Source of the DNA: Flavobacteriales bacterium
Lineage (GTDB): Bacteria > Bacteroidota > Bacteroidia > Flavobacteriales_F > PHOS-HE28
NCBI GenBank assembly: GCA_013360395.1
Contig: JABWBQ010000012.1
Span: forward strand, 1 to 64,000
Reading direction: 5' to 3'
Length of the DNA stretch: 64,000 nt
The notes under the pieces were generated by a model, which was not told the origin of the DNA, searched no databases, and saw only the letters and a program-made list of their open reading frames with translations. A program made the position numbers and the translations under genes. The first letter of the stretch is position 1. Every line of letters begins with the position of its first letter. Of the stretch, positions 38,844-47,271 are shown piece after piece.

Positions 38844-39437
38844 ATGGACCTTCAGGCCGCCAAAGCCTACATCCTGCGGAAGCTGCGCGAGGAGCTTCCC
38901 GAGCGGCGCGCATACCACAGCCTGGAGCACACCCTGGACGTGTACGCCTCGGTGATCGACATCGCCGCACAGGAGGGCGTGACCGGCGATGACCTGCTTT
39001 TGTTGAAGACGGCCGCCCTCTACCACGATGCCGGTTTCACCGAACAGGAGGTGGAGCATGAACGCGTGAGCTGCGACATCGCCCGCCGGGTGCTTCCGGG
39101 ATGCGGCTATGCCCCGCCACAGATCGAGCGGATCTGCACCCTCATCATGGATACGCGGGTCCCACAGCGCCCCACGGATGCGCTTTCCATGATCCTCTGC
39201 GATGCGGACCTGGACTACCTGGGGCGGTCGGACTACCCGCGCATCAGCCGCCTGCTCTTCGAGGAGATGCGGGCCCACGGGAAGCTCACCTCCGAGCTGG
39301 AGTGGAACCGCCTGCAGGTGCGTTTCCTGGAGGACCATCGCTACTTCACGACCACCAACAAGCGCTCCCGCGAACCTGGCAAGGCCGGGCACTTGGCCGC
39401 CCTGCGGCGCCTGGTGGAGGATCAAGGCGCGCCCTGA
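38844..39437 (+). CDS. HD-domain phosphohydrolase
   Basis: 197 residues from ATG 38844. The HD-domain metal residues are visible: His in YHSLEHTLDV, the His-Asp pair in AALYHDAGF and Asp in ILCDADLDYLG. Metal-dependent phosphohydrolases of this kind act on nucleotides or cyclic nucleotides; the substrate cannot be read. Divergent from the histidine kinase. Confidence 0.82.
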   Translation: MDLQAAKAYILRKLREELPERRAYHSLEHTLDVYASVIDIAAQEGVTGDDLLLLKTAALYHDAGFTEQEVEHERVSCDIARRVLPGCGYAPPQIERICTLIMDTRVPQRPTDALSMILCDADLDYLGRSDYPRISRLLFEEMRAHGKLTSELEWNRLQVRFLEDHRYFTTTNKRSREPGKAGHLAALRRLVEDQGAP

Positions 39438-39441
39438 ACGG

Positions 39442-39469
39442 CGAAGGCCGGTCCTGCGACCGGCCTTCG
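39442..39469. terminator. Perfect 12-bp hairpin between convergent HD gene and tRNA-Phe
   Basis: CGAAGGCCGGTC (39442-39453) and GACCGGCCTTCG (39458-39469) pair fully across a four-base loop. There is no T tract on either strand, so it could end transcription from both sides only inefficiently, or be a processing structure. Confidence 0.55.
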
Positions 39470-39474
39470 GAGGG

Positions 39475-39547
<73 letters not shown>

Positions 39548-39594
39548 CTATGTTTCGCCCGTCCTCGGCCCAGGGGCCGGACGGACAAGGGCGG

Positions 39595-39602
39595 CAAAGA
39601 TA
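39595..39602 (-). promoter_or_regulatory. -7 box TATCTTTG of tRNA-Phe
   Basis: Exact TAnnTTTG on the minus strand, 47 bases before the mature 5' end of tRNA-Phe, so a short 5' leader would be processed by RNase P. Confidence 0.55.
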
Positions 39603-39609
39603 GGACTTC

Positions 39610-40413
39610 ATGCGTTCCCCGGACCACAGCTGCACCGACCTGGTGGTGGACATCGGCAATTCGCGGGTGAAGCTGGCCCTGTTCCGGGGCCGGCAGGTGC
39701 TGCGCTTCACGCGGATGGACCGGCCCGATGCCGAGGCCCTGCGGGACTTCCTGGGAGCCGACCGACCCGCATGCATCGCCGTGGCCTCCGTGGGCGTGCC
39801 CGCCACGACGGTGATGCCGATGCTGGAAGCCTACGGCCCTGCGATCGAGCTCACCGGTGCTTCGCCTGCGCCCCTGCCGGTGGCCTATGCGACCACGGCC
39901 ACCCTGGGGGTGGACCGCCTGGCCAACGCCGTCGCGCTGCACGAAGGCTTCCCCGGCCGGCCGGCCCTGGCCATCGACCTGGGCACCTGCATCACCTACG
40001 ACCTGGTGCTGCCCGGGGCCGGTTTCGTGGGCGGGGCCATCAGCGCGGGCCCCCGCATGCGCGGCCAGGCCATGCACCGCTACAGCGCCCGGCTGCCGCT
40101 GGTGGAAGATCCCGGATCGCCCCCCCTGGTGGGCCGCGACACCCTTTCGTGCCTGGCCTCGGGCATCCACCACGGGGTGCGCTTGGAGCTGGCCGGCATG
40201 ATCGCCGAACTGACCCTGCAACACCCCGGGCTGGCCGTGGTGCTCACCGGCGGCGCGGCCCCGGCCTACGCGGCCGCCCTCAAAAGTGGCATCTTTGCCG
40301 ACCCGCTGCTGACCCTTCGCGGACTCCATGCCCTGCTTGCGCACCACCGCCACCTTGCTCACGATCGCGGGACTGGCGGGCCTGCCGGAGGCCGTCGCTC
40401 AGGAGAGCCTTGA
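39610..40413 (+). CDS. coaX: Type III pantothenate kinase
   Basis: 267 residues. Phosphorylates pantothenate as the first step of coenzyme A synthesis. ASKHA motifs: LVVDIGNSRVKLALF (phosphate 1), TLGVDRLANAVAL, AIDLGTCITYDLV and VGGAISAGPRMRGQAMH, and AVVLTGGAAPAYA (adenosine). The natural end of the family is near GLHALLAHH; the last 20 or so residues (DRGTGGPAGGRRSGEP) come from reading through the start of the next gene in another frame, giving an 86-base overlap. Confidence 0.92.
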   Translation: MRSPDHSCTDLVVDIGNSRVKLALFRGRQVLRFTRMDRPDAEALRDFLGADRPACIAVASVGVPATTVMPMLEAYGPAIELTGASPAPLPVAYATTATLGVDRLANAVALHEGFPGRPALAIDLGTCITYDLVLPGAGFVGGAISAGPRMRGQAMHRYSARLPLVEDPGSPPLVGRDTLSCLASGIHHGVRLELAGMIAELTLQHPGLAVVLTGGAAPAYAAALKSGIFADPLLTLRGLHALLAHHRHLAHDRGTGGPAGGRRSGEP

Positions 40414-41683
40414 ATCGCCGTACACTTCCTATGGCTTCGGCGACCTGCTGAACACCAACCAGGTGGTGCAGGCCGCCATGGGCGGGGTGGGCGTGGCCGC
40501 CACCGACCCGTACAGCGTCAGCGCCCAGCAGCCGGCCAGCTACGCCCACCTGTTGAAGCCGACCTTCGAGGTGGGGGGCCTGGCCCGCTGGATGCGCCTG
40601 CGCGCGGCGGGCGGGGAACAGCGGCTCAGCACCATGCGGCCCCTGGGCCTGAGCGTGGGCATCCCCTTCGCACAAGGCAAGGCGGGGCTGGCGTTGGGCC
40701 TTTCCCCTTTCACCGATGTGGGTTACCGCATCAACGACCAAGGCGCCCTGCCGGACGGGGCCACGGTGCGGTACGCCTACGAAGGCTCCGGCGGGCTCAA
40801 CAAGGCCTTCGCCGGCCTGGGGACCACCGTTTGGCAGAAGCGTGACTCGCTGGCCAACGGGCACAAGCTCACCGTGGGGGCCAACTTCGTGTACCTCTTC
40901 GGCGGCATCGAACGCACGCGCAAGGTGTACTTCCCCGAAGGGGCCAACTACCTCAACACCCAGGCCTTCTCCTCGCTGGTGATGCGGGGTCCGGCGGCCA
41001 CCGTGGGCCTGCAGTACCTGGGCGACCTGCGCCGGCGCAGCTCCCTGGATGACGAACCCCTGCGGTGGACCGTGGCGCTGAGCGTGGATCCCGGCCTGGC
41101 CATCAGCGCCCGCCGTACCGAACTGGTGAACTCCTTCACGGCCACCACCACCGGGGTGGAGACCTTCCGCGACACCATCGCCTTCACCGACGGGGCGCGC
41201 GGCACCGTGGGCCTGCCCACCGCGTATGCCATCGGTTTCGGGGTGGTGAGCCCCACCTGGACCGTGACGGCCGAAGTGCGTCGGCGCGATTGGAGCGCCC
41301 TGCGGATCGATGTGGAAGGCTATGCGCTGCCCGAAGGGCTCGGCCCCAGCATGAGCTACGCTGTGGGTGCCGCCTGGACGCCGCTCGGCCTGCGCAACGG
41401 CTCATTCCTCGGCCGGACCACCTACCGCCTGGGCTTGCGCCACGCCCAGGATTATTTGCGTGTGGGCGGGGAAGCCCTGCGGGGTACGGCGCTGAGCGCC
41501 GGCCTGTCGCTGCCCCTCATGGGCTCCACCACCCGGTCACGCTTCAACCTGGGCGTTGACCTGGGCGAGCGCTCCACCCCGGCCGCCGGCCGGATCACCG
41601 AGGGTTTCATCGACCTCTTCGTGGGCTTCACGATCACACCGGACATCCGGGAGGTCTGGTTCCGCAAGCGCCGCATCGAATGA
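40328..41683 (+). CDS. Outer-membrane beta-barrel protein, hypothetical
   Basis: 451 residues from ATG 40328, inside the end of coaX. Signal peptide to about AVAQ. The start SPYTSYGFGDLLNTNQVVQA and MGGVGVAATDPYSVSAQQPA is that of the FadL/OmpP1-like proteins commonly found between coaX and lptC in Bacteroidota (from memory). Amphipathic strands run throughout. Position next to lptC hints at envelope biogenesis, but function is unknown. ATGA overlap with the next gene. Confidence 0.8.
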   Translation: MPCLRTTATLLTIAGLAGLPEAVAQESLESPYTSYGFGDLLNTNQVVQAAMGGVGVAATDPYSVSAQQPASYAHLLKPTFEVGGLARWMRLRAAGGEQRLSTMRPLGLSVGIPFAQGKAGLALGLSPFTDVGYRINDQGALPDGATVRYAYEGSGGLNKAFAGLGTTVWQKRDSLANGHKLTVGANFVYLFGGIERTRKVYFPEGANYLNTQAFSSLVMRGPAATVGLQYLGDLRRRSSLDDEPLRWTVALSVDPGLAISARRTELVNSFTATTTGVETFRDTIAFTDGARGTVGLPTAYAIGFGVVSPTWTVTAEVRRRDWSALRIDVEGYALPEGLGPSMSYAVGAAWTPLGLRNGSFLGRTTYRLGLRHAQDYLRVGGEALRGTALSAGLSLPLMGSTTRSRFNLGVDLGERSTPAAGRITEGFIDLFVGFTITPDIREVWFRKRRIE

Positions 41684-42264
41684 GCTGCCGCACCGGCGGA
41701 CCCCTGCCCTGGTTCGCCCTCGCCCTGCTCGGCGCGGGGCTGGTGGCGTGCACCAACGACCTGGACCGCGTGGCGGCCGTGGAGCTGCCGGCCGATGCCC
41801 CGGACCGGGTGACCGGCAACGCCGAATACCTGTACAGCGACAGCGGGCGCCTGCAGAACAGGCTCCGCGCCGGCCGCATCGTCGAGCACCTGGCCCCCGA
41901 CCGGCGCCGCACCGAACTGAGCGAGGGGATCGAGCTGGTTTTCTTCGACCGCACCGGAGCACCCGGCAGCGTGCTCACCGCACGCCGTGGGATCATCCTG
42001 CCCGCGGCCGACCGCATGGAGGTGAGTGAGAACGTGGTGTTCACCAACCCCCGGGGCGAACGCCTGGAGACCGAACACCTGGTGTGGGACCGCGACAGCG
42101 GCCGTGTGCATACCGAGCGCCCGGTACGCATCGCCCGCCGTGGCGACGTGATCCACGGGGTGGGCCTGGAGGCCAGCGAGGACTTCAGCCGTTACACGGT
42201 GAAACGCATCACGGGCACCTTCCATATCGCCACGGGCGATACCTTCGCCACACCAGCCCGCTGA
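41680..42264 (+). CDS. lptC: LPS export periplasmic protein LptC
   Basis: 194 residues. Lipoprotein-like N-terminus with LVACTNDLD, then the beta-jellyroll repeats of the LptC/OstA family (GNAEYLYSDSGRLQNRLRAG, EGIELVFFDRTGAPGSVLTA, ADRMEVSENVVFTNPRGERL). It would bridge LptB2FG in the inner membrane to LptA in the periplasm. ATG overlaps the preceding stop. Confidence 0.85.
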   Translation: MSCRTGGPLPWFALALLGAGLVACTNDLDRVAAVELPADAPDRVTGNAEYLYSDSGRLQNRLRAGRIVEHLAPDRRRTELSEGIELVFFDRTGAPGSVLTARRGIILPAADRMEVSENVVFTNPRGERLETEHLVWDRDSGRVHTERPVRIARRGDVIHGVGLEASEDFSRYTVKRITGTFHIATGDTFATPAR

Positions 42265-42269
42265 CCACT

Positions 42270-42479
42270 GTGCGCAAGGTCCATCGCTTCATGGAGCACT
42301 TCTGGCTCGCCGTGGCCATAGGCACCGCCCTGGCAGCCGTATGGAGCATGGCCGTGTACGGCTGGAAGGAGGGGGGGCGCTGGCTGTGGTTCCCGGTGAT
42401 CGCCGCGGCCATGTGGGGCATGCGCCGCATGATGCGCGGCAAGCTGGAGGCCATGGACGACCGGGCCCGCAAGGCTTAG
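42270..42479 (+). CDS. Small two-segment membrane protein
   Basis: 69 residues from GTG 42270 (ATG 42291 possible): VRKVHRFMEHFWLAVAIG, a first membrane segment, a short turn (YGWKEGGRW), a second segment and a basic tail (MRRMMRGKLEAMDDRARKA). Small proteins of this layout are usual between lptC and the hemolysin-like gene in Bacteroidota (from memory); unnamed. Five bases after lptC. Confidence 0.65.
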   Translation: MRKVHRFMEHFWLAVAIGTALAAVWSMAVYGWKEGGRWLWFPVIAAAMWGMRRMMRGKLEAMDDRARKA

Positions 42480-42489
42480 GCCCGCTGCC

Positions 42490-43767
42490 ATGGCCACGGC
42501 CGACCTTGTGCTGATCATCGCCAGTCTGCTGGTGGCGGCCCTGTGCGCGGGGCTGGAGGTCGCCTTCGCCGCCGGCAACAGGCTTTACATCGAACTGCAG
42601 CGCAAGGAAGGGGCCTGGTGGGCGGCCATGGTGGCCCCCCTGCTCGACCGCCAGGCCCGTGTCTCCGGTGTCCTTCTGGTGGGAAGCATCCTGGCCCAGG
42701 TGGTCTTCGGCCTGGTGGCCGCCAAGGCCATGGGGCCCTGGCTCCACGGCCTGTATCCGCATGGGCTCTTCGTCCTGGCCGGGCAGGTCGGCCTTTGCAC
42801 CCTGGCCGTGCTCGCCCTGGGGGAGTTCCTGCCCCGGGCCCTGTTCCGCATCGACCCCGACCATGGCCTGGCCCTGTTCGCCGTACCCCTGCGGGGGCTT
42901 TACCTGCTGTTCCGGCCCCTGGTGGCACTGCTCACCGCCGTGAGCCAGGGCCTGCTCGGCCTTTTCGGGGTACGCGGCCAGGCCGCACTGCCCGGCATGG
43001 GCCGGGTGGACCTCGACGAGTTCCTGCGCACCATGGACAACCGGTCCCCGCGGTCCGAAGTCCTGGACGCGGAGGTGGAATACTTCCGCAACACCCTGAC
43101 CCTCAGCGCCACCAAGGCCCGCGACCTCATGGTGCCCCGGGCCGAGGTGGAGGCCATCGGCGTGGATGAGCCCATCGAAGCGCTGCACCGGCGGTTCGTG
43201 GACACCGGGCTCAGCAAGCTGCTTGTGTACAAGGACAGCATCGACAACATCATCGGGTATGTCCACGGCCACGAGCTGTTCCGCAGGCCCCGCACCATCC
43301 GTTCGGTGCTGCGGCCTGTGGACTTCATCCCGGGAACGATGCCTGCCGACGAGGTGCTTCGCAAATTCACCCGTCAGCGCGGCCATGTGGCCGTGGTGGT
43401 GGACGAGTTCGGCGGCACCGCCGGGCTGCTCACCATCGAGGACGTGGTGGAGACCATCGTGGGCGACATCGAGGACGAGCACGACATCGGCCAGGAGGTC
43501 GAGGAGCGCGTGGGCGAGCACGAATTCCTCTTCAGTGCGCGCACCGAGGTGGAGCACCTGGTGACGGCCCACCGCCTGGCCCTGCCGCGCAGCGACCATT
43601 ACGACACCCTGGCGGGGTTGCTGCTCCACCACACCGGCTCCCTGCCCGAGCAGGGCCGGGTGATCGACCTGGGCCCTTTCCGGTTCACCGTGGCCCAGGT
43701 GGCCCACAGCCGGATCGACCTGGTGCGCCTGGAGGTCACCGACCCCGCCCAAGGCTACGTCCCCTAA
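42490..43767 (+). CDS. CNNM/CBS-domain hemolysin-like transporter (CorC/TlyC family)
   Basis: 425 residues. N-terminal DUF21/CNNM membrane domain (about 1-160, four segments, with AALCAGLEVAFAAGNR), a CBS pair (about 205-330: KARDLMVPRAEVEAI, LLVYKDSIDNIIGYVHGHEL, VAVVVDEFGGTAGLLTIEDVVE), and a C-terminal CorC/HlyC domain. Relatives act in magnesium or cobalt efflux; hemolysin is a historical name. Ten bases after the small membrane protein. Confidence 0.9.
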   Translation: MATADLVLIIASLLVAALCAGLEVAFAAGNRLYIELQRKEGAWWAAMVAPLLDRQARVSGVLLVGSILAQVVFGLVAAKAMGPWLHGLYPHGLFVLAGQVGLCTLAVLALGEFLPRALFRIDPDHGLALFAVPLRGLYLLFRPLVALLTAVSQGLLGLFGVRGQAALPGMGRVDLDEFLRTMDNRSPRSEVLDAEVEYFRNTLTLSATKARDLMVPRAEVEAIGVDEPIEALHRRFVDTGLSKLLVYKDSIDNIIGYVHGHELFRRPRTIRSVLRPVDFIPGTMPADEVLRKFTRQRGHVAVVVDEFGGTAGLLTIEDVVETIVGDIEDEHDIGQEVEERVGEHEFLFSARTEVEHLVTAHRLALPRSDHYDTLAGLLLHHTGSLPEQGRVIDLGPFRFTVAQVAHSRIDLVRLEVTDPAQGYVP

Positions 43768-43779
43768 GGACCAGCCTCC

Positions 43780-43787
43780 TATATTTG
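43780..43787 (+). promoter_or_regulatory. -7 box TATATTTG
   Basis: Exact TAnnTTTG match, 22 bases before the ATG of the foldase gene; no convincing -33 TTTG is seen. Confidence 0.6.
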
Positions 43788-43809
43788 CACCCCTTTCAAC
43801 AGAGCACCC

Positions 43810-45894
43810 ATGGCAGTCATCGGCAAGATCCGTGAGCGTAGCGGCCTCCTCCTCGTCCTGGTGGGCGGCGCCATGGTGGCCTTCATCCTGACGGACCTCT
43901 TCAGCAACCGCGGCAGCAGCGTCAACGACCAGGCCGTGGGAAGCATCAACGGCGAGGAGATCCCCCTGGTGCAGTTCGAAAAGCGCGTGAGCGACGAGCT
44001 GGACAGCTACCGCAACGACTTCGGCCAGTCCGTGGACGGCCAGATGACCGAACAGGTGCGCAACAGCGTGTGGCAGGAGGTGGTGCGCGAGCATACCCTG
44101 TTGCGCAACGCCGTAGAGGCCGGCTTCGGCAGCACCCTGAGCAAGGAGGAATATGACGACATCCGCTTCGGCAACAACCTGCTGGCCGAGTTCAAGGGCA
44201 ACCCCAACTTCCAGGGCCCCGACGGGCAGCCCGACAAGGAGGTGCTGCGCAAGTACTTCGAGAGCGTGCAGACCAATGCCCCGGTCTATCACGAGATCCA
44301 GAAGCGCCGCATCATCACCAACCGCATCATCACCAAGTACAACACCCTGGTGCGCAAGAGCGTGTTCGTCAACGCCGCCCAGGTGAAGGACGACCACATG
44401 CAGCGCAACGCCAAGGCCTCCTTCAACTTCGTGGCCAAGCGTTTCGACAGCGAGCCCGACAGCCTCTACACCGTGAACGAACAGGAGCTCAGCCGGTACT
44501 ACGAGGCGCACAAGGACGACAAGCGGTACGCCCAGAAGCCGTCGCGGGCCTTCGACTACGTCACCTTCCCGGTGACGGCCACCGCCGCCGATATCGAGCA
44601 GCTGCGCACGGAGATGGCGGCCCTGAAGCCCGACATGGAGACCGCCACCAGCGATTCCCTGTTCATCGTGGGCAACAGCGAGGACCGCAGCTACGCGGTG
44701 ACCCCCTACAGCCCGGGCACGGCCGACGCCCTCAACGACAGCCTCATCCAGGCCGCGGCCGTGGGCACCGTGGTGGGCCCCTTCCGCGACGGCCAGAACT
44801 TCAAGCTGGTGAAGGTGAAGGAGCTGGCCAAGGTGGAGGAGGCCCGTGTGCGCCACATCCTGCTCAGCACCCAGAGCGGCAAGCCCGAGGATGAGGTGAA
44901 ACAGCGCGCCGACAGCGTGCTGGCCGCTGTGAAGCGCAACAAGGGCGTGTTCGAGGAGCTGGTGAAGAAGTACAGCGAGGACCCGGGCAGCGTGCCCAAC
45001 GGCGGGGTTTACGAGTGGTTCGACCGCACCCGCATGGTGCCCGAGTTCACCAAGGCGAGCTTCGACGAGAAGGTGGGGGCCATCACCATCGCCAAGACCA
45101 GCTACGGGTACCACATCGTGGAGGTGCTCGGCCAGCGTGAGCGCGACGAGCGCCGTGTGGTGAGCCTTTCGCGCCGCATCAAGCCGTTGCCCGCCACCTT
45201 CAAGGAGGTGTACAAGACGGCCAACGAGTTCAGCCTCAACCACGCCGGCCCCGACAGCATGAAGGCCGCCGCCGAACGACGTGGCCTGAAGTTCATGAAC
45301 GTGGATGAGCTGCGTGCCGACCAGCGGTTCGTGCCCGGCCTGCAGGAGCCCTTCAGCCTCATCAGCTGGGTGAACCGCGCCGAGGTGGGCAAGGTCAGCG
45401 AGCCCATCGAGGTGGGTGAGAGCTACGTGGTGGCACTGCTGCGCAAGGTGCGTGCCCAGGGCCGGCCCCAACTGGAGGACGTGCGGGAGACCTTCACGCG
45501 CGAGGCCGTGAAGGAGAAAAAGGCTGCGGCCTGGATGGAGAAGATGAGCGGGAAAACCGACCTGAACGCCTTGGCGGGCGAGCTGGGCGGTGCGGTGCAG
45601 AACGCCACCGACCTGGCCTTCAATGCCACCAGCATCCCCGGCGGCTTCACCGAGAGCGAGGTCATCGGCAGCATCTTCGCCATCCCCGCCGGCGAGACCC
45701 GCGGGCCCCTCAAGGGCGACATCGGTGTGTACATGGTGAACATGACCGCACTGACCCCGGCACCCGAGCTGGCCGACGTCAACGCCGAGCGCAGCGGCCT
45801 GCTCCAGCGCATGCAGAGCCGGGCCGAGGGCAATCTCTTCAGCGCGTTGCGTGAGGCCGCCCAGGTGGTGGACGACCGCAGCAAGTTCTACTGA
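43810..45894 (+). CDS. PpiD/SurA-type peptidyl-prolyl isomerase
   Basis: 694 residues. One N-terminal membrane anchor (about 13-33, LLLVLVGGAMVAFIL), a SurA_N_3-like chaperone region (to about 260), and a parvulin domain (about 345-450: VRHILLSTQSGKPEDEV, FEELVKKYSEDPGSVPNGG, SYGYHIVEVLG), then a second, less conserved chaperone region. Assists folding of exported outer-membrane proteins at the periplasmic face. Confidence 0.9.
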   Translation: MAVIGKIRERSGLLLVLVGGAMVAFILTDLFSNRGSSVNDQAVGSINGEEIPLVQFEKRVSDELDSYRNDFGQSVDGQMTEQVRNSVWQEVVREHTLLRNAVEAGFGSTLSKEEYDDIRFGNNLLAEFKGNPNFQGPDGQPDKEVLRKYFESVQTNAPVYHEIQKRRIITNRIITKYNTLVRKSVFVNAAQVKDDHMQRNAKASFNFVAKRFDSEPDSLYTVNEQELSRYYEAHKDDKRYAQKPSRAFDYVTFPVTATAADIEQLRTEMAALKPDMETATSDSLFIVGNSEDRSYAVTPYSPGTADALNDSLIQAAAVGTVVGPFRDGQNFKLVKVKELAKVEEARVRHILLSTQSGKPEDEVKQRADSVLAAVKRNKGVFEELVKKYSEDPGSVPNGGVYEWFDRTRMVPEFTKASFDEKVGAITIAKTSYGYHIVEVLGQRERDERRVVSLSRRIKPLPATFKEVYKTANEFSLNHAGPDSMKAAAERRGLKFMNVDELRADQRFVPGLQEPFSLISWVNRAEVGKVSEPIEVGESYVVALLRKVRAQGRPQLEDVRETFTREAVKEKKAAAWMEKMSGKTDLNALAGELGGAVQNATDLAFNATSIPGGFTESEVIGSIFAIPAGETRGPLKGDIGVYMVNMTALTPAPELADVNAERSGLLQRMQSRAEGNLFSALREAAQVVDDRSKFY

Positions 45895-45917
45895 GCGCCG
45901 CCCGGCGCCAGGGGAGA

Positions 45918-45942
45918 GGAGGCGGGCCACAGGCCCGCCTCC
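45918..45942. terminator. Bidirectional hairpin between foldase and rodA
   Basis: GGAGGCGGGCC and GGCCCGCCTCC pair perfectly (11 bp, three-base loop) between two convergent genes; a short CGCTTTC follows on the plus strand. Confidence 0.65.
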
Positions 45943-45948
45943 GCGCTT

Positions 45949-47271
45949 TCAACGCAACTGCGTCAGCCTTTCGGCATCCATCCGCACCAGGATGCCCAGC
46001 AGGACGGTGAACCCGATCAGCGAACTGCCGCCGTAGCTGAAGAAGGGCAACGGGATGCCGATCACCGGGGCCAGGCCGATGGTCATGCCCACATTGATCA
46101 TCAGGTGCATGAAGAAGACGCACGCCACGCAATAGGCGTAGATCCGCGTGAAGCGCGATCGCTGCCTGTCACTGATCTGGATGCACCGCAGGATGAGGAG
46201 CGTGAACAACAGCACCACGGTGGTGGTGCCCAGGAAGCCCCATTCCTCGCCCACGGTGCAGAAGATGAAGTCGGTGCTCTGCATGGGCACGTACTTGTAC
46301 TTGGTCAGCGTGCCCTTCAGATAGCCCTTCCCGGTGAAGCCTCCGCTGCCGATGGCCGTCTGGCTCTGCTTCACGTTGTAGCCCAGCCCCTGGGGATCCT
46401 CCATCTGGCCGAGCATCACCAGGATGCGGTCGCGCTGATGCTGGGCGAGCCCGCTCACCAGGTGGTCCACGCTGCTGATGAAGCCGATGCTGCCCAGCAG
46501 GGCGAAGAGAATGAGACCGTAGTAACGCTTGCGGTAGCGCCGCACCACCAGGTTGCGCACGGCCCAGAAGGCCACCAGCGCGAAAAGGGCGATGAGGGCC
46601 ATCAGGAAGTACTGCCCGCCCAGACGGACCCCGGTGAAGGGCAGCCCGAAGGTGCTCTCCTTGAGGATCAGCGCCAGCACGCTGAGCACGGCGGCCACGA
46701 TGGCGATGAGCAGGATGTTGCCCGACAGCCCTTCGCGGTAGAGCACCAGGATGAAGGCGCCGGAGACCAGCGCGGTGCCCGTGTCGGGCTGCAGCATGAT
46801 CAGGGCCACCGGGGCCAGGATCAACAACGTGGCGACCGCCCGCGAGCGCAGGTCGGCCAGGGCCTTGAGCCCGCTGAGGTAGCGCGACAGGGCCAGGCTG
46901 GTGGCGAACTTGGCGAACTCGGCGGGCTGGATACCGAAGCTGCCCACGCCGAACCAGGCCTTGGCGCCGTTGACCTCCTTGCCCACCACCAGCACCAGGG
47001 CGAGCAGCACGAGCACGGCGGCGTAGATGCCCCAGGCCAGGTCGCGGAAGAACCGGCCCTGCACCAGCAGGATGCCCGCGCCCAGCACCAGGCTGGCCAC
47101 GATCCACACGCTCTGGCGGCCGTATTCCATGGACTGGTCGAACAGGCCGGGGTGCTCCGGATCGTAGGCCGCCGAGTAGATGTTGGCCCAGCCGGCGCCC
47201 ATCAGCACCAGGTACAGGAACACGAGCACCGGGTCCAGGTGCGCGGTGATGCGGTCGCGCGGGGTGCTCAT
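45949..47271 (-). CDS. rodA: Rod-shape-determining glycosyltransferase RodA
   Basis: 440 residues, SEDS family, about ten membrane segments. Typical motifs: AWFGVGSFGIQPAEFAK, VALIMLQPDTGTALV, GEEWGFLGTTTVVLLF, GIPLPFFSYGGSSLIG. It polymerises glycan strands during elongation together with PBP2, encoded just upstream. The ATG overlaps the PBP2 stop (ATGA). Last gene of the elongation operon. Confidence 0.95.
   Translation of the reverse strand: MSTPRDRITAHLDPVLVFLYLVLMGAGWANIYSAAYDPEHPGLFDQSMEYGRQSVWIVASLVLGAGILLVQGRFFRDLAWGIYAAVLVLLALVLVVGKEVNGAKAWFGVGSFGIQPAEFAKFATSLALSRYLSGLKALADLRSRAVATLLILAPVALIMLQPDTGTALVSGAFILVLYREGLSGNILLIAIVAAVLSVLALILKESTFGLPFTGVRLGGQYFLMALIALFALVAFWAVRNLVVRRYRKRYYGLILFALLGSIGFISSVDHLVSGLAQHQRDRILVMLGQMEDPQGLGYNVKQSQTAIGSGGFTGKGYLKGTLTKYKYVPMQSTDFIFCTVGEEWGFLGTTTVVLLFTLLILRCIQISDRQRSRFTRIYAYCVACVFFMHLMINVGMTIGLAPVIGIPLPFFSYGGSSLIGFTVLLGILVRMDAERLTQLR

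Noticed and set aside
42289-45930. Open frame of 1213 codons on the minus strand
   Set aside because: Antisense to the CNNM/CBS gene and the foldase; low-complexity His/Leu/Gln composition, no domain.
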